In this document: positions 16,769-25,526 of the stretch, in pieces
Position numbering within the stretch: the first letter of the stretch is position 1
Layout of the letters: every line of letters begins with the position of its first letter
Assembly (NCBI GenBank): GCA_035384965.1
Contig: DAOOJE010000003.1
Location: forward strand, 122,098-186,097
Origin: JAAYVZ01 sp035384965
Lineage (GTDB): Bacteria; Acidobacteriota; Thermoanaerobaculia; Thermoanaerobaculales; Thermoanaerobaculaceae
Reading direction: 5' to 3'
DNA: 64,000 nt
Notes under the pieces: generated by a model
The model's input: only the letters and a program-made list of their open reading frames with translations
Databases searched by the model: none
Told to the model about the DNA's origin: nothing
Position numbers and translations under genes: made by a program

Positions 16769-18015
16769 GCCTGGGTCCCTTCGATGCGGCGCAGTCGAAC
16801 GCGGCGAAGCCGCCGCCGCTCGAGTTCCACCACCTCGAGTTCGATGTCGTGCCACTGCACCTTCTCGCCGAGCCTCGGCAGGTGGCCCAGGCGGTCGAGC
16901 ACGAGGCCGGCCACGGAGTCGAACCCCATCTCGGAGACCTCCACCTCGAACAGTTCCTTCAGCACCTCCACGTGGGCGCCGCCAGCCACGAGGTAGGAGC
17001 CGTCCGGCTGGGGCTCCACTTCGGGCGCCTCGCGCTGGTGCTCGTCCTGGATCTCTCCGACGATTTCCTCGAGCACGTCCTCGAGCGTGACGATACCCGA
17101 GGTCCCGCCGTACTCGTCGACGACCACCGCGAGTTGCTGCCGGGCCGCCTGGAACTCCCGCAGCAGCTCGCGCAGCTCCTTCGTCTCCGGCACGAGCAGC
17201 ACCGGCCGCAGCAGGTCGCCGGCGCTCGGCCGAGTCCCGGCGACGGCGGCTTTCAGCACGTCCTTGACGTGCACCACGCCTTCGATCCGGTCGAGCGTCT
17301 CGCGGAACACCGGCAGGCGAGTGAACAGCGTGTCGGCAAACGTCCGTTGCAGCGTGTCGAAGTCGGTCTCGACCGGGACCGCCACGACATCGGTCCGCGG
17401 CGTCATGATCTCCCGCACGATGGTCTCGGAGAGGTCAACGATCGAGGCGATGAGTTCGGCGTCCTCGCGCTCGAGAATCCCGGCCTCCTCGCCCGCGCCG
17501 ATGAACGCCTGGACCTCGTGGTCGTCGACCTCCTCCTCGTCCTGGGCCGCGGGCTCCGCCTCGGGCTCGCTGCGCGCCAGCAGCACCAGCAACGGCGTGG
17601 CCGGCCGCAGCGCGGTGAGCTGCACGAGGGCGATGGTCTCCGAGCGCGCTCCGTGCGCCAGCAGCGCTGCGATGCCGACGGCCAGCAGGAACCCCGACAC
17701 CCCGACCACCAGCATCAACCAGAGATCCACCCCGCTCACCTTGCAGGCCCGCGCCACCGCAACGAAGAAGAGGGCCAGCACGAGGCTCGTCAGGATGAGC
17801 AGGAACAGCACGAGGTTGGCGTACGACTCGGCACGCCGCGGGTAGCCGGGGAGGAGGTTGCGCCGCTGGGCCAGAAGCCCGCCCACCTGGATCGTCCCGA
17901 GCCGCACGATGGCCGTCGTGCCAGTGAACAGCAGCGTCACCGGCAGCCACAGCGCGCCCGCCACGAGCGCTGCCGTGAAAGGGTTCGACCACCACTGGGC
18001 GAGGTGCTCCATCAT
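16765..18015 (-). CDS. HlyC/CorC family CBS-domain membrane protein
   Basis: 416 residues. The N-terminal third has about three hydrophobic helices (first VAGALWLPVTLLFTG). Then come a paired CBS module (about 185-310), with VREIMTPRTDVVAV and LPVFRETLDRIEGVVHVKDVL, and a C-terminal CorC_HlyC/transporter-associated domain (VVDEYGGTSGIVTLEDVLEEI). Family members have been linked to magnesium/cobalt efflux or resistance. The start is the first of two tandem ATGs, overlapping the ybeY stop by four bases. Operon position between ybeY and era is widespread in bacteria. Confidence 0.9.
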   Translation of the reverse strand: MMEHLAQWWSNPFTAALVAGALWLPVTLLFTGTTAIVRLGTIQVGGLLAQRRNLLPGYPRRAESYANLVLFLLILTSLVLALFFVAVARACKVSGVDLWLMLVVGVSGFLLAVGIAALLAHGARSETIALVQLTALRPATPLLVLLARSEPEAEPAAQDEEEVDDHEVQAFIGAGEEAGILEREDAELIASIVDLSETIVREIMTPRTDVVAVPVETDFDTLQRTFADTLFTRLPVFRETLDRIEGVVHVKDVLKAAVAGTRPSAGDLLRPVLLVPETKELRELLREFQAARQQLAVVVDEYGGTSGIVTLEDVLEEIVGEIQDEHQREAPEVEPQPDGSYLVAGGAHVEVLKELFEVEVSEMGFDSVAGLVLDRLGHLPRLGEKVQWHDIELEVVELERRRLRRVRLRRIEGTQA

Positions 18016-18446
18016 GGCAGCAGCTCCTGCCGCAGGTGCCGCTCGAGGGCCTCCATCTCGCCGTGGTCGGTCTCGTGGTCGTAGCCGCAGAGGTGGACCA
18101 GCGCGTGCAAGAGCAGCATCTCGAGCTCGAGCACGAGGGGAATGCCCCGCTCGGCAGCCTGCCGCGCCGCGGTCTCGAGCGAAATCGCCACGTCGCCGAG
18201 GTAGACGCGGCCCTCCGGCAGACGGTCTCCGCACGGGAAGGACAGCACGTCGGTCGGCCGGTCCTTGCCCCGCCACCGCCGGTTGAGCGTCCGGACCGTC
18301 GCGTCGTCGGTCACCAGGACCCCCACCTCCACGCCGTCCTTCCCGAGCTGCCGGAGAGCCGCCAGGGCGAGCGCCCGGAGCGGGGCCGTGGCACGCCCCG
18401 GCACCCGGCGCTGCCACTCGAACGTGATGCGGTTGGACTCAGCCAC
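18012..18446 (-). CDS. ybeY: endoribonuclease YbeY (rRNA maturation factor)
   Basis: 144 residues with the UPF0054 metal site HALVHLCGYDHETDH (about 111-125), whose three histidines bind zinc, and the upstream motif PTDVLSFP. YbeY takes part in 16S rRNA 3'-end processing and ribosome quality control together with Era. GTG start at 18446, overlapping the pgpH end by eight bases; the stop overlaps the corC start by four. The residue preceding GYDH is cysteine, a tolerated variation. Confidence 0.95.
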   Translation of the reverse strand: MAESNRITFEWQRRVPGRATAPLRALALAALRQLGKDGVEVGVLVTDDATVRTLNRRWRGKDRPTDVLSFPCGDRLPEGRVYLGDVAISLETAARQAAERGIPLVLELEMLLLHALVHLCGYDHETDHGEMEALERHLRQELLP

Positions 18447-20709
18447 GGCGCCTCCGGTTGAAGTCGAACCCGGGGTAGTCGATGCGGTGATGGAAGGCGT
18501 TGGTCAGCACCCAGTAGAACTCCGCACCGATCTTCTCCACGTCCTTGAGGGTCAGCTCGCACTCGTCGAGCTGACCGTCCTCCAGCACGTTCTTGATGAC
18601 CTGGTCGATCATTGCCTGGATTTTCCCCGGAGTGGGGTCCTGCAGCGTCCGGCTCGCCGCCTCGACCGCGTCGGCCAGCAGAAGAATCCCCATTTCCTTC
18701 GACATCGGCCGCGGCCCCGGGTACCGGAACTCGTCCTCCGGCACCTCGCCGCTGTCGCCGTTCGCCCGCTCCTTGGCGCGGGAGTAGAAGAAGTGGATGA
18801 GCTTGGTGCCGTGGTGAGTGGCGATGGCGTCCCGGATCGGCTCGGGAAGCCTGTACTGGCGGGCGAGTTCGAGCCCGGCCTTGACGTGGTTGGAGACCAC
18901 GAGCGCCGACATCCACGGAGTGAGGTTGTCGTGGGGGTTGCCGCCCCGCTGGTTCTCGACGAAGTACTCCGGTTTCACGAGCTTGCCGATGTCGTGGTAG
19001 TAGCAGCAGACGCGGGCCAGCAGCGGATTGGCGCCGATTGCTTCGGCCGCCGCCTCGGCGAGGTTGGCCATTGCCAGCGAGTGCTGGAACGTCCCCGGCG
19101 CCTCGACCGACAACCGCTTGAGCAGCGGCAGGTTGGGGTTCGACAGCTCGAGCAGCCTAATGTCCGTCACCGTGCCCGTGAGAGCTTCCAGCAGCGGCAG
19201 GAAGAAGCTCGCCAGGATCGCCGCCACGATGCCGCCGAGCACCCCGGCGATCATCTGCACGGCCAGCACCTCGGGGGCCGGCAGCTTGCCGTGCCAGAGC
19301 GCCAGCCCCAGGACCACCAGCACGTTGAGGCCCGCCACCAGGGCGCCGACCCTGGCCAGCACGTAGCGGTCCCGCAAGCGCTGGGCCGCGAACACCGCGG
19401 TCATCCCCGACATCATCCCGTACACCGCGAGGCCAGCGTCCCCACCCACCATGAGCGAGGTCTGGAGAGCCTGCACGGCCGCGAACAGCATTCCGAACGG
19501 CAGCCCGAACATGAGCCCCGCGAGCAGCGGCCCGGTCGCGTGGGGCAACGCCGGAAGGTAGAGCTCGACGTGGCCGAACGGGTCCCGCATCACCGCGCCG
19601 GCCACTCCGCCGGCCAGAAAGGCGAACCCGCGCGTCAGCAAGAGCAGCACGACCGCGACCACGGTGATGGCGCCGAAGCGCACCAGTGCTTCGTCCCTGG
19701 ACGGCGTCTGCCGCTGCGAGAAGAACAGCCACGCCACCGCCAGCAGTAGGTTGAGCAGCAGCACCCCCAACAGCGGCAGCACGACCCGCGACGGCGAGCC
19801 GCGCTCGGACAGCGCGGCCAGCACCCGCGCCGTCTGCAGCGAGATCTCATCGCCCCGCCTCACCAGCACCCGCCCCTGCGGCAGCCGGATCGAGACTTCC
19901 TGCACGCTCTCCGCCGCCCGCAGCCGGCGCGCCAGCGTCTCGGTGCGGTCGAACGTCACGTTGGGACGCAGCACGCGAGCCAGGAACGACGCCAGCGGCG
20001 CTCGCCAGTTGCGCGCCACCGACGGCTCGTCGGCTAGCTTCTGCTCCACTGTCTCCGCGAGGCCGGTGCCGCCGTCGATGAAGCGGAACACGTCGAGCTC
20101 GACCCGCTCCTCGCCGGTTCTCGCGTCGCGCAGCGCGATGCCCTTCTCGGCCACGCGCAGCAGCTCGGCCCGGTCGCCGACGATGCCCTGCCGGTACAGC
20201 CGCTGGGCCGTCTCTACGAGCACCCCCAGCAGTTCTTCGGAAAAGTGCAGGGCGCGAAGCGCCTCCGCCTCGCGCGGCTGCACCACGAGATCAGCGGTCT
20301 CCGCCAGGCGGCGGGCCAGCTCGCCGGCCGGCCCCTGCGGCTGCCGCCGCCCCTCGTCGAACACGCGCTGGAGCTTTTCCGCCGTCCCGGTCTGCAACCC
20401 GCCATCGAACACGTACACCGGCAGCACCCCGAGGCTGGCGCGGCGCCGGCTCTCCTCGGTGGCCTCCGGGTCCGGGAGCACCACGTCTCGCTCGATCACG
20501 ACGTCGGCAGGGGCGACTTCGCCGACCGCCAGAGCCGGATAGCGGCTCGAGCGCGCTGGGGTCATGAGCAGCCCGCACCCGACCACGAACACGGCCAGCC
20601 ACACCCAGCGGTGCGACAGCACGCGCCGCCGGAGCTGGACGAACTCGCCTCGCCGCACCGCCAGCCGTGCCGCCAGCCCCGAGGTCTTCTTGCCCGCTTT
20701 CGGCTTCAC
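18439..20709 (-). CDS. pgpH: 7TM-HD family phosphohydrolase (PgpH-like c-di-AMP phosphodiesterase)
   Basis: 756 residues. After an N-terminal helix (about 30-50) comes a large extracytoplasmic 7TMR-HDED domain (~60-300), about seven membrane helices (~310-490), and a cytoplasmic HD domain with FQHSLAMANLAE, CCYYHDIGKL and THHGTKLI metal motifs. PgpH of Listeria hydrolyses cyclic di-AMP; whether this organism makes c-di-AMP is not shown here. GTG start at 20709, overlapping the phoH stop (GTGA). Order phoH-pgpH-ybeY is conserved in many phyla. Confidence 0.92.
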   Translation of the reverse strand: MKPKAGKKTSGLAARLAVRRGEFVQLRRRVLSHRWVWLAVFVVGCGLLMTPARSSRYPALAVGEVAPADVVIERDVVLPDPEATEESRRRASLGVLPVYVFDGGLQTGTAEKLQRVFDEGRRQPQGPAGELARRLAETADLVVQPREAEALRALHFSEELLGVLVETAQRLYRQGIVGDRAELLRVAEKGIALRDARTGEERVELDVFRFIDGGTGLAETVEQKLADEPSVARNWRAPLASFLARVLRPNVTFDRTETLARRLRAAESVQEVSIRLPQGRVLVRRGDEISLQTARVLAALSERGSPSRVVLPLLGVLLLNLLLAVAWLFFSQRQTPSRDEALVRFGAITVVAVVLLLLTRGFAFLAGGVAGAVMRDPFGHVELYLPALPHATGPLLAGLMFGLPFGMLFAAVQALQTSLMVGGDAGLAVYGMMSGMTAVFAAQRLRDRYVLARVGALVAGLNVLVVLGLALWHGKLPAPEVLAVQMIAGVLGGIVAAILASFFLPLLEALTGTVTDIRLLELSNPNLPLLKRLSVEAPGTFQHSLAMANLAEAAAEAIGANPLLARVCCYYHDIGKLVKPEYFVENQRGGNPHDNLTPWMSALVVSNHVKAGLELARQYRLPEPIRDAIATHHGTKLIHFFYSRAKERANGDSGEVPEDEFRYPGPRPMSKEMGILLLADAVEAASRTLQDPTPGKIQAMIDQVIKNVLEDGQLDECELTLKDVEKIGAEFYWVLTNAFHHRIDYPGFDFNRRRRG

Positions 20710-21668
20710 CGCTCGCTCCGATTGCGCCGCGCCTCGAACTGCTCGTACGCGTCGACCACCCGCTGCACGAGCCGGTGGCGCACCACGTCTTCCTTGAAGA
20801 AATCGAAGAACACGATCCCCGGCATCCCCTCGAGGATTTCGCGGGACTGCACCAGCCCCGACACCCTTTCCTGCGGCAGGTCGATCTGCGTGACGTCGCC
20901 GGTGATCACCGCCTTCGAGTGAAACCCGAGACGGGTGAGGAACATCTTCATCTGCTCGGGGGTCGTGTTCTGGGCCTCGTCGAGGAGGATGAAGGCGTCG
21001 TTGAGCGTCCGGCCGCGCATGAACGCGAGGGGAGCGATCTCGATCACCCCGCGCTCGAGGTGGCGCGCCACCTTGTCGTACCCCAGGATGTCGTACAGCG
21101 CGTCGTAGACCGGCCGCAAGTACGGGTTGACCTTTTCCACGAGATCGCCAGGCAAAAACCCCAGCCGTTCCCCGGCCTCCACGGCCGGGCGCGTGAGCAC
21201 GATGCGCTTGACGCGGTGCTCGGCCAGCGCCGCGGCGGCCAGCGCCACCGCCAGATACGTCTTGCCGGTGCCCGCCGGGCCGATGGCGAACACGATGTCC
21301 TCTTTCAGCACCGCCTGGATGAACAGCCGCTGGCGGAGGTTGCGCGGCACCAGCAGGCGCTTGAGCGAGTCCGGGAGCGAGGCATCGCGGAAGAAGGCGA
21401 CGAGGTCGGCCGCAGGATCCTCCTCCAGCACCCTGAACGCGGTGCGGAGCTCCTCTTTGCCGACCTTGTACCCCGAGGCAACGAGCCGGCCGAGCTGCTC
21501 CAGCAGCGTGCCGGCCAGCGCGACAGCGCCGTCGTCGCCATCCAGGACCACCACGTCGCCGCGAGCCGAGAGCTTGACGCGCAGCCGCTCCGCCACGTAG
21601 CGGAGGTTTTCCTCGAGCGTGCCGGACAGCGCCTCGAGGCTTCCAGCCGGAAGGGTGAGGGAGGTCAT
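20706..21668 (-). CDS. phoH: PhoH family protein (PhoH-like ATPase)
   Basis: 320 residues. Walker A AIGPAGTGKTYLAV (about 129-142), Walker B AFILLDEAQNTT and sensor TGDVTQIDLP are canonical for the PhoH/YbeZ ATPase. The N-terminal ~100 residues match the KH-like/PhoH-specific extension. It cooperates with YbeY in RNA metabolism in species studied. ATG at 21668. It lies 10 bases downstream of the adenosyltransferase stop, so both are probably on one transcript. Confidence 0.95.
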   Translation of the reverse strand: MTSLTLPAGSLEALSGTLEENLRYVAERLRVKLSARGDVVVLDGDDGAVALAGTLLEQLGRLVASGYKVGKEELRTAFRVLEEDPAADLVAFFRDASLPDSLKRLLVPRNLRQRLFIQAVLKEDIVFAIGPAGTGKTYLAVALAAAALAEHRVKRIVLTRPAVEAGERLGFLPGDLVEKVNPYLRPVYDALYDILGYDKVARHLERGVIEIAPLAFMRGRTLNDAFILLDEAQNTTPEQMKMFLTRLGFHSKAVITGDVTQIDLPQERVSGLVQSREILEGMPGIVFFDFFKEDVVRHRLVQRVVDAYEQFEARRNRSER

Positions 21669-21678
21669 CGGGATCGTG

Positions 21679-22227
21679 TCATGCTGTCGAGCGCCTGCCC
21701 CGCCATACCACCTCGGCGGCGCCCGCCTGGCGGTTGAGCCAGCGTGCGAGCACGAAAAGGGTGTCCGAGAGGCGGTTGAGGAACGGGATCACCGAGGCGA
21801 GCTCCTCGCTCTCGCGCTGGGCGCCCACGACCCGCCGCTCCGCCCGCCGGCACACCGTGCGAGCCTGGTGCGCGAGGCACGCGGCGCGGGCACCTGCCGG
21901 CAGCACGAAGTTGCGGAGCGGCGCCAGGTCCACCTCCATGGCGTCCATCCACCCCTCGAGCCACGCCGGATCGGCGACCCGCGGGTCGAGCGGGTAGCCC
22001 CCCCGCGGGTTGGCGAGGTACGCCCCGACCTCGAAGAGGATGTCCTGGACGCGCTCGAGCTGGGAGCGTGCCGGCTCGGGCGGGCCCTCGGCCAGCAGCA
22101 CGCCGAGAACGCTGTTGAGCTCGTCCACCGTGCCGTAGGCCTCGACGCGGGCAGCAGCCTTGGAGACCCGCGTGCCGTCGGCCAGCCCCGTCCCCCCGTC
22201 GTCACCCTTGCGGGTGTACACCTTCAC
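21679..22227 (-). CDS. cob(I)alamin adenosyltransferase, PduO type
   Basis: 182 residues of the PduO/MMAB family that transfers adenosine from ATP to cob(I)alamin. Diagnostic segments are the N-terminal ATP-binding KVYTRKGDDGGTGLADG, the motif VEAYGTVDELNS and RRAERRVVGA followed by FLNRLSDTLFVLARW. GTG start at 22227. The product is the cofactor of the fused isobutyryl-CoA mutase encoded at 38673-42053. It heads the phoH-era run here. No cobalamin riboswitch was recognised in the 216 bases upstream. Confidence 0.94.
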   Translation of the reverse strand: MKVYTRKGDDGGTGLADGTRVSKAAARVEAYGTVDELNSVLGVLLAEGPPEPARSQLERVQDILFEVGAYLANPRGGYPLDPRVADPAWLEGWMDAMEVDLAPLRNFVLPAGARAACLAHQARTVCRRAERRVVGAQRESEELASVIPFLNRLSDTLFVLARWLNRQAGAAEVVWRGRRSTA

Positions 22228-22396
22228 ACCGATATCCTACCACCCCCGGAAGAGGTGACCGGTGCCCGCCGCCCGTCACTTCGCGAGGCACGTCCATCCA
22301 CCCCAGCCACCCCCGGGGAGACGAGCGGCGAGGAGGCGGGCCGGTCTTCCAGTCTTGTGGGCGCGGGGGAGCACTTTCGACCGCGCGGGAGCACGA

Positions 22397-22420
22397 AAAG
22401 GGGGGCCGAAGCCCCCCTTT
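22397..22420 (-). terminator. Rho-independent terminator after the TonB-dependent receptor gene
   Basis: 10-bp perfect stem (22397-22406 with 22411-22420). Read on the minus strand it is AAAGGGGGGC-TTCG-GCCCCCCTTT, a UUCG tetraloop followed by TTTTCG. It lies 23 bases past the receptor stop codon and may also act on the opposite strand. Confidence 0.85.
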
Positions 22421-22443
22421 CGGATGCTGCGGTGTGGTCCGGT

Positions 22444-25362
22444 CTAGAAGTCAAGGCGGACGCCGAGCTGGAAGGTGCGCGGGAAGTTGGTGACCTGCGT
22501 GGCCTTGCCGAAGTTGGCGTTGGGCGTCTGGTTGTTGCCCCAGATCGTGTTGCCGCTCGGGATCGTCCGGTTGGCGTTGTTGGTGCAGTTGAAGCAGTCG
22601 ACCATGAGCGAGAGCTTGGTGGAGGCGATGTTGAACGCCTTTTGCAGCCGCAGGTCGAGGGTCGAATAGTCGGGGTAGCGGAACGAGTTGCGCTCGAAGT
22701 GCTTGCCGTTGATCGTCGGACGGTCGTTGGTGAAGCCGTCGCCGTTGGCGTCGGACTGCGTGGTGGCGTTGAACGGCGCCCCGGTGTTGTAACGGTACGT
22801 CCCCGACAGCGAGATCCCCCACCACGGGGTGTTCCACACCGAGTTGAGGGCGAACTTCCAGCGCTGGTCGCGCACCGAGTACCCCCAGTTGTCGCGCAGG
22901 TTGTAGACGTCCTCGACCTGGAACCCGGCGTAGTTGCGCTCGTTGGAGTCGTTGTCCTTGTCCTTCGAGTAGCTCACCGACAGGAACCCGAAGAAGCGCT
23001 CGGTGAAGCGGCGGTTGAGCACCATGGAGATTCCCCAGTACTCGGAGCGGGCATCGGACACGTACGCCGAGATGCGGCCGTAGTAAGGGTTCGGCCTCGT
23101 CTTGCTGAACACCGGCCGGCCGTTGATGGGGGAGACCTTGATCGAGCCGTCAGGGTTTCGATCGTACGCCAGGTTGTAGTCGGTCATGCGCTCGAGGTTG
23201 GTGGCCTCGGCCCAGGTGGCGTCGATGGAAATCGCGGTGTCCTTGAACAGCTCGCGCTCGAAGCCGAGGGTGACGCGGTCGGTCTTGGGGTTCTTGAAGT
23301 CGGGATCCATGACGAAGACGCCGAGCCCTGTCGGGTTCGGGACCTTCGAGAAGTCGATCCGGCCTTTGGGGTCGAAGTTCTCGCCGAACCCCGGCATCAG
23401 CGCGCAGGGGTTGGGCCTCAGCGAGCTGTTGTTGCAGGTGTACTGCGTGCCGCGCAGGCCGTTCGAAGTGTAGAGCTGCGCGAACAGCAGCGCAGGGGTG
23501 CGGGACCAGAAGCGGCCAGCGGAAAAGCGCACCACGGTCTTGCCGCCGGGCGACCAGGTCAGGCCCAGGCGCGGCGACCACTGGTTCTTCTGGTCGGCGA
23601 TCTTGCCGTTCAGGTTGTACGAGCCGTTGGCGTTGACGCTGCGGGGGTTGAGCACCGGGTCGTCGGGGTTGTCGAGGTTTTCCCAGCGCAGCCCGAGCGT
23701 GGCGGTGAGGTTGGGGGTGATGAACCACTGGTCCTGGATGAACGCCGCGTACTCGACCTGCGACTGGTCGAACCGCCCCGCCTCGTCGGCGGTGAGCCCG
23801 TTGAGGCCGCCGTACTGATAGAACTGCCACCACTTGCCGGCCAGGAAGTCGTCGATGTTGTTGAAGCGGTACACGCCGCGCCAGTTGCCCTTGAAGATCT
23901 GGTCCATGCCGGTGTCGTTGTAGTCGAAGCCGGCCTTGAAAACGTGGTCGCCGACGAGATACGTGAGCGTGTCGGCGATCGACTTGCGGTACTGGCTGGC
24001 CACGATCGGCAAGAACGAGACGCCGCCGAAGTAGTTGTTGCCGATGCGGATCTGCGCGTACGCAGCGGTCTCGGGACGGTTCTTGCGCGGGGTGTCCTCG
24101 AGCTGGTACTGAGCGTTGATGTCGTTGAGCAGCGAGTCGCCGAACATGCCGGAGTACGCCAGCACGTAGGTGCGCGAGAACATGCCCTCTATGCCGTTTT
24201 CGTTCGAGGCGCCGTTTGAACCGCTGCTGGTGCCGTTGATGCCCTCGTAATCGGTGTAGTTGCCGCGCAACGTGAAGCGGTGCGAGGGGTTGGCCTGCAG
24301 GTCGAAGCGGCCGAAGAACACCCGCCCGTCCTTGGTCTGCACGAACTCGGGCTCGGAAGCCAGCTCGGGGTATTTCTGCCGGATCCGCGGATCGAGCAGG
24401 CTCTGGTCCACCTTGATGGTGGTGTCCTGGTCCTGCTGGTCGTACGAGGAAAAGAAGAACAGCTTGTCCTTGATGATAGGCCCGCCGAGCGAGGCGCCGA
24501 ACTGCGTCTTGTCTTGCTTGTTGACCTTGGTGCCGTCACGGCGATCGGAGATCATGCTGTTCGGCTGGCTGTAGTAAAACGCCGAGCCCTTGAGCAGGTT
24601 GGTGCCGCTCTTGGTGATCACGTTGACGGTGCCGCCGCCCGAGCGGCCGAACTCGGCCGAGGCGCCGTTGGTGATGACCGAGAACTCCTTGATCGACTCC
24701 TGGGAAATCGACAGCGGGGCGCGGCCTTCGGCGGTGCCCGCGGCGCCGCCGAAGAAAGCGTTGTTGTAGTCCACGCCGTCGACCATGATCGCGGTGTTGA
24801 TGCCGCGCTGGCCAGAGATCGTCAGGTATCCGCGCTCGTTGCGGTTGCCGGTCTCGGGGGTCAGCAGGATGAGGTTGGTGTAGTCGCGGCCGAACGACGG
24901 AAGCTGGTTGATCTGTTCGGTCTGCACCGTGGTCGCGGCGGCGGTGTTCGACACCTCGACCAGCGGCACGTCGCTCGTGACCGTGATCGTCTCGGCCTGC
25001 GCCGCCAGCTGCAGCGTGAAGTCGACGGTCGGCGTCGACGACACGATGAGCCGGATGTCGCTGCGGCTCGCGGTCGCGAACCCCGGCATCTCGCAGCTCA
25101 GGGTGTACGTCCCGGTGGGCAGGTTGAGCAGCCGGTAAAAGCCGCGGCTGTCGGTAACCGCGCGCACGACCAGGCCGGTGTCCTGGTTGCGTGCCTCGAC
25201 GGTGGCGCCGGGAAGCACACCCCCGTCGGTGTCCTTGACCGTGCCCGTCACCCTGGTGAGGGTGACGTCGGTCTGGGCGAGGGCCGTCCCGGCCAGCATG
25301 ACGAAAGCCGCGATCAGCAGCGCCCCGAGTTTGAATGAAGTGGTGGAATTTGGCATACGCAT
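22444..25362 (-). CDS. TonB-dependent receptor, Oar-like, with carboxypeptidase-regulatory-like N-terminal domain
   Basis: 972 residues. Signal peptide to about residue 29 (LAGTALAQ), then a CarboxypepD_reg-like domain (~35-115; VTGTVKDTDGGVLPGATVEA), a plug domain with INQLPSFGRDYTNL and GRSGGGTVNVITKSGTN, and a long outer-membrane barrel ending LGVRLDF with the terminal phenylalanine required for barrel assembly. This architecture is expanded in Acidobacteriota and related to myxobacterial Oar. Substrate unknown; BtuB-like cobalamin transport is not specifically supported. Two ATGs compete (25362 and 25356); AGGAGG directly before the first favours the second. Monocistronic, with a strong terminator behind. 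Confidence 0.92.
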   Translation of the reverse strand: MRMPNSTTSFKLGALLIAAFVMLAGTALAQTDVTLTRVTGTVKDTDGGVLPGATVEARNQDTGLVVRAVTDSRGFYRLLNLPTGTYTLSCEMPGFATASRSDIRLIVSSTPTVDFTLQLAAQAETITVTSDVPLVEVSNTAAATTVQTEQINQLPSFGRDYTNLILLTPETGNRNERGYLTISGQRGINTAIMVDGVDYNNAFFGGAAGTAEGRAPLSISQESIKEFSVITNGASAEFGRSGGGTVNVITKSGTNLLKGSAFYYSQPNSMISDRRDGTKVNKQDKTQFGASLGGPIIKDKLFFFSSYDQQDQDTTIKVDQSLLDPRIRQKYPELASEPEFVQTKDGRVFFGRFDLQANPSHRFTLRGNYTDYEGINGTSSGSNGASNENGIEGMFSRTYVLAYSGMFGDSLLNDINAQYQLEDTPRKNRPETAAYAQIRIGNNYFGGVSFLPIVASQYRKSIADTLTYLVGDHVFKAGFDYNDTGMDQIFKGNWRGVYRFNNIDDFLAGKWWQFYQYGGLNGLTADEAGRFDQSQVEYAAFIQDQWFITPNLTATLGLRWENLDNPDDPVLNPRSVNANGSYNLNGKIADQKNQWSPRLGLTWSPGGKTVVRFSAGRFWSRTPALLFAQLYTSNGLRGTQYTCNNSSLRPNPCALMPGFGENFDPKGRIDFSKVPNPTGLGVFVMDPDFKNPKTDRVTLGFERELFKDTAISIDATWAEATNLERMTDYNLAYDRNPDGSIKVSPINGRPVFSKTRPNPYYGRISAYVSDARSEYWGISMVLNRRFTERFFGFLSVSYSKDKDNDSNERNYAGFQVEDVYNLRDNWGYSVRDQRWKFALNSVWNTPWWGISLSGTYRYNTGAPFNATTQSDANGDGFTNDRPTINGKHFERNSFRYPDYSTLDLRLQKAFNIASTKLSLMVDCFNCTNNANRTIPSGNTIWGNNQTPNANFGKATQVTNFPRTFQLGVRLDF

Positions 25363-25438
25363 CCTCCTCTCCTACTCGCGCCAGAGTCTACCAGAGAAAG
25401 GCCCCTCGGGCATCCTCCCCGTCTGTTACGATCGAACG

Positions 25439-25472
25439 TCGGTGTGAAGGCGCTGCGTCATCGGTGTGAAGG
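25439..25472 (+). repeat. 12-bp direct repeat, 22-bp period, upstream of the TonB receptor gene
   Basis: TCGGTGTGAAGG occurs at 25439-25450 and 25461-25472, two helical turns apart and about 77-110 bases upstream of the receptor start. The same 12-mer occurs once more at 22221-22232 (minus strand), across the adenosyltransferase start codon. Spacing suits a dimeric regulator, but no promoter could be fixed nearby. Confidence 0.4.
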
Positions 25473-25526
25473 AATCCAGGGCACCATGCATCCCGGCCTT
25501 CATGGCCATCCTCAACCCATTTCGTA

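Noticed and set aside
22228..22443. Cobalamin riboswitch upstream of the adenosyltransferase gene
   Set aside because: No recognisable B12 box or the expected stem arrangement was found on the minus strand; the only clear structure is the terminator of the receptor gene.
22444..25362. TonB receptor as BtuB (cobalamin receptor), given the nearby B12 gene
   Set aside because: The carboxypeptidase-like N-terminal domain and ~970-residue length fit the Oar-like group; no BtuB-specific motif is visible and a strong terminator separates it from the adenosyltransferase.
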